This document shows, piece after piece, positions 10,246 through 19,537 of a stretch of 28,123 bases of DNA. Position numbers and translations under genes: made by a program. The notes beneath the pieces were generated by a model. That model was not told where the DNA came from. It worked only from the letters and a program-made list of their open reading frames with translations, and made no database searches. This DNA comes from Ministeria vibrans ATCC 50519 (lineage: Eukaryota > Opisthokonta > Filasterea), in assembly GCA_943704425.1 (NCBI GenBank), contig CALSCP010000382.1:1-28123 (forward strand), read 5' to 3'. The stretch's first letter is position 1; each line of letters starts with the position of its first letter.

Positions 10246-10338
10246 TTCTGACGCTCATGCTGGGTTGGGGCTGTGTAGCAAAGCACGAGAGTGTACTCTC
10301 TCTATCACTTTTGTTTCCTTTTCTCTTTCTTTCTCCAG

Positions 10339-11488
10339 GTTGCTTGCGCTGCTCTGGACGTGTTTGAAGAGGAGCCGCCCAAGAACCGTGCACTCATCAC
10401 GCACGCTAACCTCATTTCGACGCCCCATCTGGGCGCATCGACGCGCGAGGCACAGGTCAAGGTCGCCGAGGAGATTGCCGACCAGATCGTTGCCGCCAAG
10501 AAGGGCGAGGCCATCCAGGGCGTCGTTAACGCGCCGGCTCTTGTCAACGCCATGAAGGAGAGCCTTCAGCCGTGGGTAAGTTGTTGCCTTTTTTTTTTTG
10601 TTGCATTGTTGTTGTTTGTGCGCGCTCGCGCTCACTGTGCACACCACTCACTCATTGTTTGTGTGTGTCATTATCGTTACTAGGTCAACCTTGCCATGCG
10701 TCTGGGCATGCTTGCCGCACAACTGTTGGGCGGAGATGCCTTTGGCGAGCAGAGTGTGTCGCACTCGCTGAGTAAACTGACGGTGCGCGTGCAGGGCAAG
10801 TCTCTGCAAGCGGCGGCGTCGACGCTCGTCAACGCAGCACTTGTGGGCATGCTCAACACACTCCACAGCAACGACACCAACCTGGTCAACGCGCCGTCCG
10901 TCGCTGAGCAGGTCGGCCTCAATGTCGTCGAGGAGCGCAGCAACAACGTCCACTCCAGCTACGTCAACGCACTGGCGCTCGTCTACGAGACAGACGCGAA
11001 CACCAAGAGCGAGTACATTGGCACTGTCTTTGGCAGCGACCGTATCCGCCTCGTCACAGTCGACGGCCATGGCTTTGAGATCTTCCCTGCAGGCAACCTT
11101 GTCTTCTACTCCAACGAGGACAAGCCCGGTGTCCTCGCCGCCGTTTCATCGCTCTTTGCCAAGGCCAACGTCAATATCAGCGACTTCAACATGTCCCACC
11201 AGGACGATGGGGTAAGGGCCACACTCTACATATACAGCCACCTCTTTTCACACTCCTTCGTTCTGTTTTTCAGCCCTCCCTGACCATCCTCAACACCGAC
11301 GACTCTGTTCCTGACGAGACTCTCGAGAAGCTCCGTGCAATCAACTTTGTCAAGCACGTCCGTCGCGGTACGCCCAGACCTCTTTTTATATATACACTGT
11401 GATGCCGCTAAGTTATTGTTTCTTGTGTGTGTGTGTGTTTCATTATATTTTAGTCGTGTTGCCGCACAAGATCAAGCCAGCATTTTGA
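10339..11488 (+). CDS. PHGDH: D-3-phosphoglycerate dehydrogenase, C-terminal part
   Basis: Exons 10339-10575, 10684-11211, 11274-11367 and 11454-11488 give 297 residues in one frame. The first covers the end of the catalytic fold (AALDVFEEEPP, STPHLGASTREAQ). The second holds the regulatory substrate-binding (ASB) domain and the start of the ACT domain (KPGVLAAVSSLFAKANVNISDFNM). The last two finish the ACT domain and a short basic tail. The long form with ASB plus ACT is type I PHGDH, as in animals and many bacteria. Known role: NAD-dependent oxidation of 3-phosphoglycerate to 3-phosphohydroxypyruvate, the first step of serine synthesis, cytosolic. About 280 N-terminal residues, including most of the NAD-binding Rossmann fold, are missing because they fall in the assembly gap, not because the gene is shown to be broken. 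Confidence 0.93.
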
Positions 11489-11701
11489 GGTGTGTGTTGT
11501 AAAATGAAGCTTTAAGAGCAACCCAGCCGCCAAAACGTTTGTCACAGTTATCCTGGTCATTGCGTTAAAGTCATGTCGTTGATTTTTCTTTTTTTTTTTC
11601 CTTTTCGGAAGTTGAGTATTGACTCATCAACTGCGAAAAAAAACTGATACAGTATTTCACTCACATTAGAGCAATAGTTAGTTCTTAGCATTCTTTTTTG
11701 T

Positions 11702-13207
11702 ATGAGTCTTGCTGAGAAAGTTGAAGAATATGACACACGTGCGCGTGTTTTGCGAGAGCAGGGCGACACAAGAGGCGCCGAGGAGGCGCATCGTGCGGCG
11801 GCCTGTGCAATCTCCGAAATGGCCACACAAACTACCGATCGAACTGTACTGCGCGCCCTTCAAGTTCAGCGCGCCGACCACGAACGACGTGCCGACGACA
11901 TGAGACGTGCGTCCGCCGCCAAAGCCATCGCCCCACAGCCGCCTGCGAGTTCCGCGACAACTCGTTCGACCCGTCCGCGTTCCTCCGTCTTGGCAACGTC
12001 TCCTGCCAAGTCTGCTGCGCCCGCTTCCGCCCCACCCACGCGAGAGAAGACTGTGGTGGCCGAACAACCACCTGCACTTGCTGCGGACGAGACCACAGGC
12101 GTCTTTGAGGGAGTGTGGGAATCGTTTGAGGCACTTTTCAAAGCTGCGTTTGCCACAACGAAAACGACGGGTTCTGCCGCTACGACGACGACTTCTACTG
12201 CTGCTGGCGGCAGTAGGACCAGTAGCAGGAGTAGCCGCGGCGGTGGCGGCGGCGGTGGTGGTGGAGAGCGCATGAGTTTGCGCGAGCTGTATGCACACGG
12301 TGGACGTGGGCGTCTTTCGAGTGACGCGTTGCCAGCGCCACGCCAACTGTCGACGCGTGTCGAAGACGACTTTCTCGTCGTCAGCTCTATTGGAGGACCC
12401 TCTTCGACTGGTGTCGCCGCTACAACGGCCCCGTCGCCCACCAAACAACAACAACAACAACAGCGAAAGATGGACGATGTGGCAGAAGAGAATTTGATGC
12501 TCCGCGAGCAACTGCGTTTGGCGCAGGAGGAGCTAGTGCGACTACGCGAACAGGCAGAAGCATCCGATACACTACGACAGTCAATTGCAACCTTTCGACG
12601 GGGTCTGGTGCGGGCTTCGGAGCGCGTCAAGGGCGACCAGCGCCTCAAGGCATCGCTGGCACAGAGTTTTCTTGAGAAAGTGTCGGAGCGAGCAGGCGGC
12701 CAGAGAGAGCGTGATGCAGCGGAAGAGACCAGAAGGAAAGGAGGGCGTGCTCATGATGCTGATGATGATAATGATGGTGGTGATGAAAGCGACGAAACAC
12801 AGGTCATTGCTGAGTTGCGTCGGGAGAACACACGACTGCGCGAGGAGAACGCGAAGCAGAAGCGTCGGTGGGAGCAGCTCAAGCAGACAGCACGGCTGCG
12901 TCGCCAGCAGCATGAAACGAGCGTGGCGAAGAAGCAGGAAGCGCTCGCGCAACAGACTGAACACATCACTGAGTTGGAGAATTCCATTGATCTTGCAGGT
13001 AATAATACCATCTGTTCCGCCCTGCATCAAAGAAGTGACCTCGCTCATTCGTTTTCTTTTTTTTTTGTAGGTGAACCGCCCGTTCGAATGCCGTTTTGGG
13101 GCGACGCAGAGCGACGAACGCAGCAAGAATTACTGGACGACGGCGTCGAGCACTCGACTCGCTCTCTTTTCTACTCGTCTTCCAGCACTTCAAGCGTTGT
13201 TGAATAA
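11702..13207 (+). CDS. MIT-like and coiled-coil protein, possibly NRBF2-related
   Basis: Two exons, 11702-12998 and 13071-13207 (477 aa), stop TAA. The N-terminal ~70 residues are an Ala/Arg-rich helical repeat with MIT-domain periodicity (LAEKVEEYDTRARVL, then an AEEAHRAAACAISEM helix). It looks like the MIT of NRBF2, a subunit of the class III PI3-kinase (VPS34) autophagy complex. A disordered Ser/Thr/Pro linker follows, with a Gly run (about 180-190) and a Gln run (near 256). Next come coiled-coil segments around 265-300 and 370-425 (ENLMLREQLRLAQEELVRLREQ type) and a short Ser-rich tail. NRBF2 likewise pairs an N-terminal MIT with a coiled coil, but is shorter, so the match is suggestive only. 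The 72-nt intron is a multiple of three without stops, so reading through it is also possible. The stop codon overlaps an AATAAA. Confidence 0.6.
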   Translation: MSLAEKVEEYDTRARVLREQGDTRGAEEAHRAAACAISEMATQTTDRTVLRALQVQRADHERRADDMRRASAAKAIAPQPPASSATTRSTRPRSSVLATSPAKSAAPASAPPTREKTVVAEQPPALAADETTGVFEGVWESFEALFKAAFATTKTTGSAATTTTSTAAGGSRTSSRSSRGGGGGGGGGERMSLRELYAHGGRGRLSSDALPAPRQLSTRVEDDFLVVSSIGGPSSTGVAATTAPSPTKQQQQQQRKMDDVAEENLMLREQLRLAQEELVRLREQAEASDTLRQSIATFRRGLVRASERVKGDQRLKASLAQSFLEKVSERAGGQRERDAAEETRRKGGRAHDADDDNDGGDESDETQVIAELRRENTRLREENAKQKRRWEQLKQTARLRRQQHETSVAKKQEALAQQTEHITELENSIDLAGNNTICSALHQRSDLAHSFSFFFVGEPPVRMPFWGDAERRTQQELLDDGVEHSTRSLFYSSSSTSSVVE

Positions 13208-13208
13208 A
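13203..13208 (+). promoter_or_regulatory. AATAAA overlapping the stop codon
   Basis: The last codons GAA TAA run into AAAT, so the TAA stop of the MIT/coiled-coil gene lies inside AATAAA. The next gene's start is only 77 nt away. If this is the poly(A) signal, the 3' UTR is about 10-25 nt. Confidence 0.5.
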
Positions 13209-13284
13209 ATAATAAGAACCCGTCATAACTTTTTTTTTGTACATCCACTGCGTGATCTCTTTCTCTTACGGCACTGTGAGCTGC

Positions 13285-13525
13285 ATGTGGTTGGGCTGGA
13301 GACGACTGTCTCTCTGGCGGGGAACCGCCACACAAGTTCGATCTGTCTCGTTCACTCCCGCCCGTTTCAAGCGTCGTCCCGGCGCAGTTGTGGCGCGCGA
13401 GCCCACACCACCGACATCTAGCACGTCGGATTCCGTCGACGAGACGCCGCTGTGGATGCAAACGCAAACCAAAGACACAATGGGACACGGTAGGAATAAC
13501 GTTTCGTTCCCTGTCATTTCACCTG

Positions 13526-13602
<77 letters not shown>

Positions 13603-14216
13603 ATACAGCGCGAAGCAGAAGACCGCTCCAAGCTGTGGAACTCAATGCTGTCCAACATGCACATTGGCGCAAATCTGTTTGTTGCTGACGAGAAGACCAT
13701 CATTGTGATGAACCGCAAAGGTCTCCTGTTCCTCACACTGAGACTTGAGCACTCAGCAAACCCGCTCACCCTCTAATCCCTCCACAGGTGCTACCGCTGG
13801 CGAGATCACCAACCTGCTTCTGGAGCAGGACAATGTCGCGTCAATCAAGGTTAACGAGCAGATGTACTACCCAAAAGGTAAGCACACCGTTTCGTCACTT
13901 GGGTGGAAGAAGAGGACACGTTATACTTTTTTGCTGCGTGCAAACAAGTGACACGTCACCCATACTCCATCGTGTTTTCACGCCTTTCCTTCTACAATGC
14001 GTTTTGGTAGGCAAAGCACCGGCGGGCACAGCTAAGGCGGGCACAGGCATGGGAGGCAACCAGAACGTGGATCCGGCACTGTTGGCGCGCATCCAAAACG
14101 ACCCGGAGTTCCTGCAGAAAATGATGGCGGACCAAAAGACGAAGGAGGAGAAGAAGAAGAAGAAGAAGAAGAAGGGAGGCAAGAAGAAGAAGAGCAAGAC
14201 CAAGGCGGATTTGTAG
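13285..14216 (+). CDS. Unrecognised protein with Arg-rich N-terminus and poly-Lys tail
   Basis: Four exons: 13285-13489, 13619-13720, 13788-13877, 14011-14216 (200 aa). I do not recognise the family. The N-terminus (MWLGWRRLSLWRGT, then Arg/Ser/Thr-rich with almost no acidic residues) looks like a mitochondrial presequence. The middle (LWNSMLSNMHIGANLFVADEKTIIV, then GEITNLLLEQDNVASIKVN) looks folded. A DPALLARIQNDPEFLQKMMAD helix pair, reminiscent of STI1/DP repeats, leads into a run of eight Lys and a second Lys cluster. The second exon's start is ambiguous: acceptors exist at 13608 and 13618, and only 13618 is in phase with the better donor (13490); the other needs a weak donor at 13502. 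An in-frame ATG at 13237 would add 16 hydrophobic residues. Confidence 0.6.
13528..13600. repeat. (CT)n microsatellite serving as polypyrimidine tract
   Basis: About 70 nt of uninterrupted CT lie directly before the acceptor of exon 2 of the gene at 13285, so the whole 3' half of the 129-nt intron is a dinucleotide repeat. Confidence 0.97.
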
Positions 14217-14223
14217 GACTACA

Positions 14224-14605
14224 ATTAAATACACACACATTTTATTACATACACAATAATAATAAAAATAAAATTAATAATAATAATAATAATACTAATA
14301 ATATAATAATCAACAAAGGCGGTATTGACTAACAGAAGGAGACCGGTGGTAGAAGGAAGGTATAGGAGAGGAGATGTGCGCGGAGAGAGCAAGGAAGACG
14401 AGCGCACACCGCTGGAAAACTCTCAGAAAATGCCGAGCAAGCCACAGAGCAGAGCACCCTTGCCCGCGCTCATTCCAAAAAGTGAGCTGTAGTGTCACTA
14501 GTGACGTGACTCATTCTATTTTTTCAATTATATTTTAGTTTCGGTTGATATGCCCTATTCAGTGATGAGACAATAAAGATTCTACTTATTGGTTTCAGAG
14601 TTATT
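14224..14605. other. Intergenic spacer with ATTAAA and (AAT)n
   Basis: ATTAAA at 14224-14229 is a candidate poly(A) signal 8 nt after the upstream stop. An imperfect (AAT)n tract occupies about 14255-14313. I see no gene in the remainder up to 14605, which is presumably the 5' flank of the next gene. Confidence 0.6.
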
Positions 14606-16709
14606 ATGAATTTCAAGAAACGGGTCGCGGCCGTGATAGGTCTGGTCATTGCCGCGATCGCCGCGTGTGCTTTTGTTTGGAAGCCTCCTGAGGAGATTGT
14701 TGTCGTGGTCCGCGGCGTTGATTACTCTCAATACGTCGAATGGCACGGTACACTGCACACGCAGCTGATGTCGTTCGCTCACCGTCCTGTCCTCTCGTGC
14801 AGTTCCCGCTCAAACCCATCTGTCTGCGCTCGATCTCTGGACCAAACTGCAGCTTGACGCAGAGGAGTCTCAGGTTGGCGCGGGGATGCTCAGCGACCTC
14901 GACAGCGACGTCAAAACCGTCAGCAACAACCCTAGAAGAGACGACGGCGATATTCCAGATTTGGACCTTGCAGAGCAGTGTGGCGTTGTGCCTGCGGGCG
15001 TTGCCCTTGCGCGTGACGCTGCCCATCCCTGCGACACCGAGGTGATTCGACCGCCCGACCATCGCATGCTCAACCCACACCTGGCACGCCTTCCGGGAGT
15101 CGCCGGGTACCTTCTGCTGATCTGGCGAGTGACGCGCGCCCATCGAGGCTACTGGCCCCACGACATTTCCATTGGTCTTGTGCGTGAGTCTACCTTGCTC
15201 CCCGTACCCCATGGATACAGTGGGAGCGACGTCGGCTATCGCCGTGTCCACCCGCCCTACCAGGCGGCAAACCAAACAAAGCGCCAGGCAGAGGCTCTGC
15301 ACCTGCGCTTCCAACGTTTCGATCTGCCATTTTGCATGCAAGTGCGCGATGTGCGCATTGTCGCGGTCCGCATGCGCCTGTACATCCTTACTACAAATAC
15401 ATGTGGTCCCGAGCGCGAGGTGCTCATTCCCTGCGAGTTTGCCATTGCGTTCGACGAAGCAAAACAAGTGCGGCGATGGCGTCTTTGGGTGTCGTACGAG
15501 ACGGAGCGTCTTGTGTTCGAGACACCCTCCCCCGACCCGGGACCCAGCATTAACGACTTTGTGGGCCGTCCACACGTGCCACCCCTGCCTAACATGCACA
15601 ATGAATTGGAGCGGGCCGAAAAGAACTGGGGAATCCTGCCCTTCCTCGACACCTTCATTATCATTCGCCACTTGTGCCCTCTCGTGGCTCTTCGTGTCAT
15701 TGGCGTGCACGAGCGTGGCAACACGACCGTACGAGACGAGACGCCGTCGTCGTTGCGTGTCCGCTACCTCGCCACGGTGCCCCTTGCGAGTGTCCATCCC
15801 ATACCGCTGTTGCGTCGTCAAGACGGTCTGTTTGCTCTCGATCAGTGCGGAGCGCGTGCCCCAGACAATGTTGCCGTCGCTCCGAGGCACGCACCCTTTG
15901 CTGATTTAGACCAACTCGACTCGGAGCTGTGGCCACGGCGTACGCGCACCGACATTGAGCGTGCACAACTTGCTGGCTATGTGTATCCTCCGTACGTGAA
16001 TATCGGTGCTGCGGCTCCCGCGTTGCGTAGCGTGAATGACACTGAACAGGAAATTGCTCGACAGCTGCACGACGAGCCATGTTCGGTGCCTGGCATTGAC
16101 GAACTGTCAAAGTCCCTGACGGATGAGCACTACGAGCTGGACACGGAAGACTGCTTGCGGCAGGCAATGTGGGGCCCACCATGGCGAGGTGGCAGCGACA
16201 TGATCCCTGTGGAGCTTGGCGCGGCTCTCGACGAGCGACTCGATGGCAGTCAGGGAGTGCTGCAGGTCAAGTACGTACTGGGCATTGCACACGTCAAGGT
16301 GTGGATGAACCAGCACACCGTTGCCTTCTACTATCACTTCTTCTACGTGATTCGTCTTGCCGGCAGCACGGCCGCGACAACACGCGTCACACTTGCAGCG
16401 CAATCGCGTCTTTTTCGATTCCGACCGCGCAATTTCCCAGTACGCGAGTTCTGCATCAACATGGTCGTGTCGGGCAACCGCCTGCTCCTCACATACGGAC
16501 AGGGCATGAAGGGCCAGCGTGCCTTCACGGCCACCGTGCCCCTGAGCACGGTGGAGCAGATGCTCTACCATCGCATCCGCATCCCTCCGTCACATGAGTC
16601 TCTCTCGGCCGAGCGCCAATGGGCCGCTCGTTCACCCAGTGTTCATCTTGACTGGCCTCACTACAGTGAGCACTTTCGCCAGCGACGACAGTATAAAGGG
16701 AAGCCATAA
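14606..16709 (+). CDS. Type II membrane protein with GH130/glycosyltransferase-like beta-propeller
   Basis: Two exons, 14606-14747 and 14803-16709 (682 aa). A short basic N-terminus (MNFKKR) precedes one hydrophobic segment (about residues 7-25), as in Golgi type II glycosyltransferases. The lumenal part carries words of a five-bladed propeller family related to GH130 and its glycosyltransferase-like relatives. These include LNPHLARLPG near the start, RDVRIVAV with LYILTT, EKNWGILPF before a strand ending HLCPLVALRV, RGGSDMIPVE, YVLGIAHVK, YYHFFYVI, and a last blade (REFCINMVV-NRLLLTYG). Known: such proteins act on mannosides or transfer sugars. Substrate and direction cannot be read from sequence. 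In the usual family pattern 'LGIGH' and 'SYG' occur; here they are LGIAH and TYG. Several NxT/S sites suit a lumenal location. Convergent with CIAPIN1. Confidence 0.7.
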
Positions 16710-16972
16710 TACCCCTTTGCGTCTGTAAATAGTAATGATTATCAATGTATACTAAAGTAATAATATTATTATTGTTGATGATTGTTTTAAAGCTCTCTTC
16801 TGAAAAAATGACAGTAGCTCCTGAAATAGTTAAATTTTAGAAAAGAATGAGAGAAACCCCTGCCGTGATAAATATAATTAGTATTATTATTATTATTTTT
16901 TAATTTTTTTTTTCTCTTTTATATTGTATTTGTCTGTACAGTCGTGTGTACCGCTGCTCTCGCAGTGGCCAC
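16710..16972. other. AT-rich convergent spacer
   Basis: AT-rich sequence with short ATT/TTA runs and a poly-T near 16895-16913 lies between two convergent stops. No gene or RNA is recognised. Confidence 0.6.
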
Positions 16973-18056
16973 TCACTCGTCGGGCTTGAGCTGACGGTCG
17001 GAGAGCGAGACCTTCTCGCCCGGCTTGAAGGCTGGCATGCCCAGATAGGGACAGGATGAACAGCGGAATGCGTCGCCCAGGAAGCAGCTGCCGCACGATG
17101 ACTTGGCGTTGGAAGTGGAGACAGGCGCGGGCGCACCGGCCGCTTCGAGCTCAGCCCGGCCGCACGAACAGTTCTTGCACGCACGCTTCTTGGTAGAACA
17201 GTCTTCGGCAACGAGAGACTCCGCCGTTGGCTTGGCCAGGTCGTCGGCGCCCAGCAATTCGGCATCTTCGTCGATAAAGTCCATCATGTCGTCGTCGGTG
17301 GTCGTCGTCAGTTGCCAGACACCCGGCTTGGACGTGACAATTTGGACCGGCTCAGGCGCACCCGCAATTCGTCGTTGCGTTCCAATTTCATAGCCGGGCT
17401 TACGCGTCTCCACCACCACATAGCGTACGTGTTTGAGCAGCGATTCGACTGTCACATCGCGACGCCCCAAGTGTTTCTCCAACGCAGACGCGTCGGACTC
17501 GGGCAGCGCCTCTTCACGCACCACAGTGGCCCCACCTCCGCTTGAAACATCGCCACTGGCAACACACCCGGCCATGAGAAACGCGTCCGAGATCTCGTCG
17601 CCCGACAGCCGCAGTGGGTTGAACACGTCGACCGGATGGCCCGGAATCGACGACACCAGCGGCTCACGCACCACAGCCCGTCCTCCGGGGCGCAGCAGAC
17701 GCGCAAATTCCTCCAACAGCTCGTCGTCGTGAGTGAAGGCTGCGGGAGGCAGCACGCCGCTGAGAATGACGTCAAACGACGATGCTGGAAGGTTGACTGA
17801 AGAGCAGTGCACAGAAAAGACAAAAAAAAAAAAAAAAGGAGAAAAAGGCGGCGCGTTCAATCAACTCGTATCGGCGCTCACTCGGCACGGGCGGCGTACC
17901 ATCGAGAATGCGGTCGTACTGCTCCAACGAGACGGCGCCCGCTGCACCGACGGCACAGCGCAAGTCGGCCAGCGCCGCCTCGACTGGCTGTGCCAGCAGC
18001 GCCGGCGTGCCCAGCAGCAGCACACGCTCGCCCGCCCTCACCTTTGCAATGTCCAT
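16973..18056 (-). CDS. CIAPIN1: Anamorsin/CIAPIN1 (Dre2), cytosolic Fe-S assembly factor
   Basis: Two minus-strand exons, 18056-17900 and 17796-16973 (326 aa; family about 310-350). The N-terminus is a degenerate methyltransferase-like fold ([13 protein letters not shown], then [15 protein letters not shown] and LLRPGGR). The C-terminus carries both cysteine motifs that bind Fe-S clusters: C-x7-C-x2-C-x-C ([14 protein letters not shown], from residue 252) and C-x2-C-x7-C-x2-C (CGSC to CSSC, 287-301). [11 protein letters not shown] follows, as expected. Known role: it takes electrons from the diflavin reductase NDOR1/Tah18 to build cytosolic and nuclear Fe-S proteins. The single intron carries a poly-T tract before the acceptor. 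It diverges from the BAR-PH-SH3 gene, with 183 nt between start codons. Confidence 0.95.
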
Positions 18057-18239
18057 TCTATGGTAAATATATACGCTTCACCAAACAGATCAACAAAAGA
18101 ATTGAGTATTTGAGTTATCAAATGACAAATCGGTGAATCAGTTGTGAGTTATGACTTAGTTGAGCTCGAAATCGTTAGCGATTTACTATTCTAACCCCTA
18201 TTATTAATTTATTATTATTTTATTCGATTCCATTGCAAG

Positions 18240-19442
18240 ATGGAGACCGCCTTAGAAATGCTGCGCGAAGATCTCTTGGAGGAGAATTCGCTGGACTTCT
18301 GCGACAAGCTGGCGCTCTTGCGCGAGGCCCTGCAGCCGCTGCAGGGCGAGGTGGAGAAGGACCGGCCGGCGATGAAGAAGCTGGCCACTGCTGTGCGCGC
18401 CCACATGAAGGTCCCTGCCCCTCCCTTCCCAACCCCACCAACCCTGCTTTTCCTTCTTTTCTTTTTTCTTTCCCATAACAAAATAATCTTTTTTTTTCTT
18501 TTTTTTTCTCTCATTTTTTTTCGCACCCGAATTTTGTAGACTGGTCCTGAAATCAACAAGACGTCCATTGCGCTGAGCGATAGCTTGGAAGGCGTTGCGG
18601 ACTGTGACGAGAGCGATGAAGCGGTGTGTCTTGGATTGCGGAAGTTCTCGTCGATGTACCGCGACGTAAGGCCAAACATCAACAGTCGCATTGCGTTCCG
18701 CTCACACTCGCCCCCACGCGCCTCTGTGCGTTGCCTTTCGACCCTGCAGATGGCCCAGATGCACAAGGATATGAATGCCGAGCTGACGCAAGTGATGCAG
18801 ATGCCGCTGGACGAGTACATGCGAGGCGACACTCCGCACGACATTCGCAAGGCCATGGACAAGGCTGTGAGCCACTTTGAGTCGCAGCGCTCCAAGACGG
18901 AGAAGAAAAAGTACCCGTCCGAGGCGGAGCGCGACATGGCCTTTGAAGATTTGGATACGGACAAGCGCCGTATGCAGGCGGCCATTGCCGAGTACTGCGT
19001 GAAGATTTTGGGAGTGCGTGCGGCGCGTCGCATCGATCTCTTGAGAAGGTGACGCGTTTGTTTGCTTTTTGTTGTATTTACCTCTATTTGTCGTTGCAGT
19101 CTCACGCTGGCTTTTAAGAAGCAAAAGGCGTACCATGCACAGGCGATGGAGGAGCTCACCAGCATGGAGGAGCTGGTTGACGCACTCGACGAGGATGTCA
19201 CACAGGTGAATGAATCGTGACCAAATTATATGTGACTGTCCTTCTCTGACATTTTCTTCCCCACTTGCGCTCAGATGGAAGGGGACCACGCGTTGGAGGC
19301 TGGCCAGTACATTGAGCTGCTCACGGAGCTGCGCGGACTCAGTGGCATGTCAGCACCCTCTAAGGTACACGCACATGCACACACACATACACACACACAC
19401 ACACCGTTTCCCTATTCCTTCTCCCCCCTCCCCCCATACACA

Positions 19443-19537
<95 letters not shown>

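Noticed and set aside
9700-11488. One gene with a signal peptide fused to PHGDH
   Set aside because: The N-terminal exons do not resemble any part of PHGDH, the Rossmann fold is missing and an assembly gap lies between; two separate genes are the better reading.
14646-15890. 414-residue minus-strand frame opposite the propeller gene
   Set aside because: It lies antisense to a gene with recognisable family motifs. Its composition (many Arg, His, Gln) is typical of a shadow frame of a GC-rich exon.
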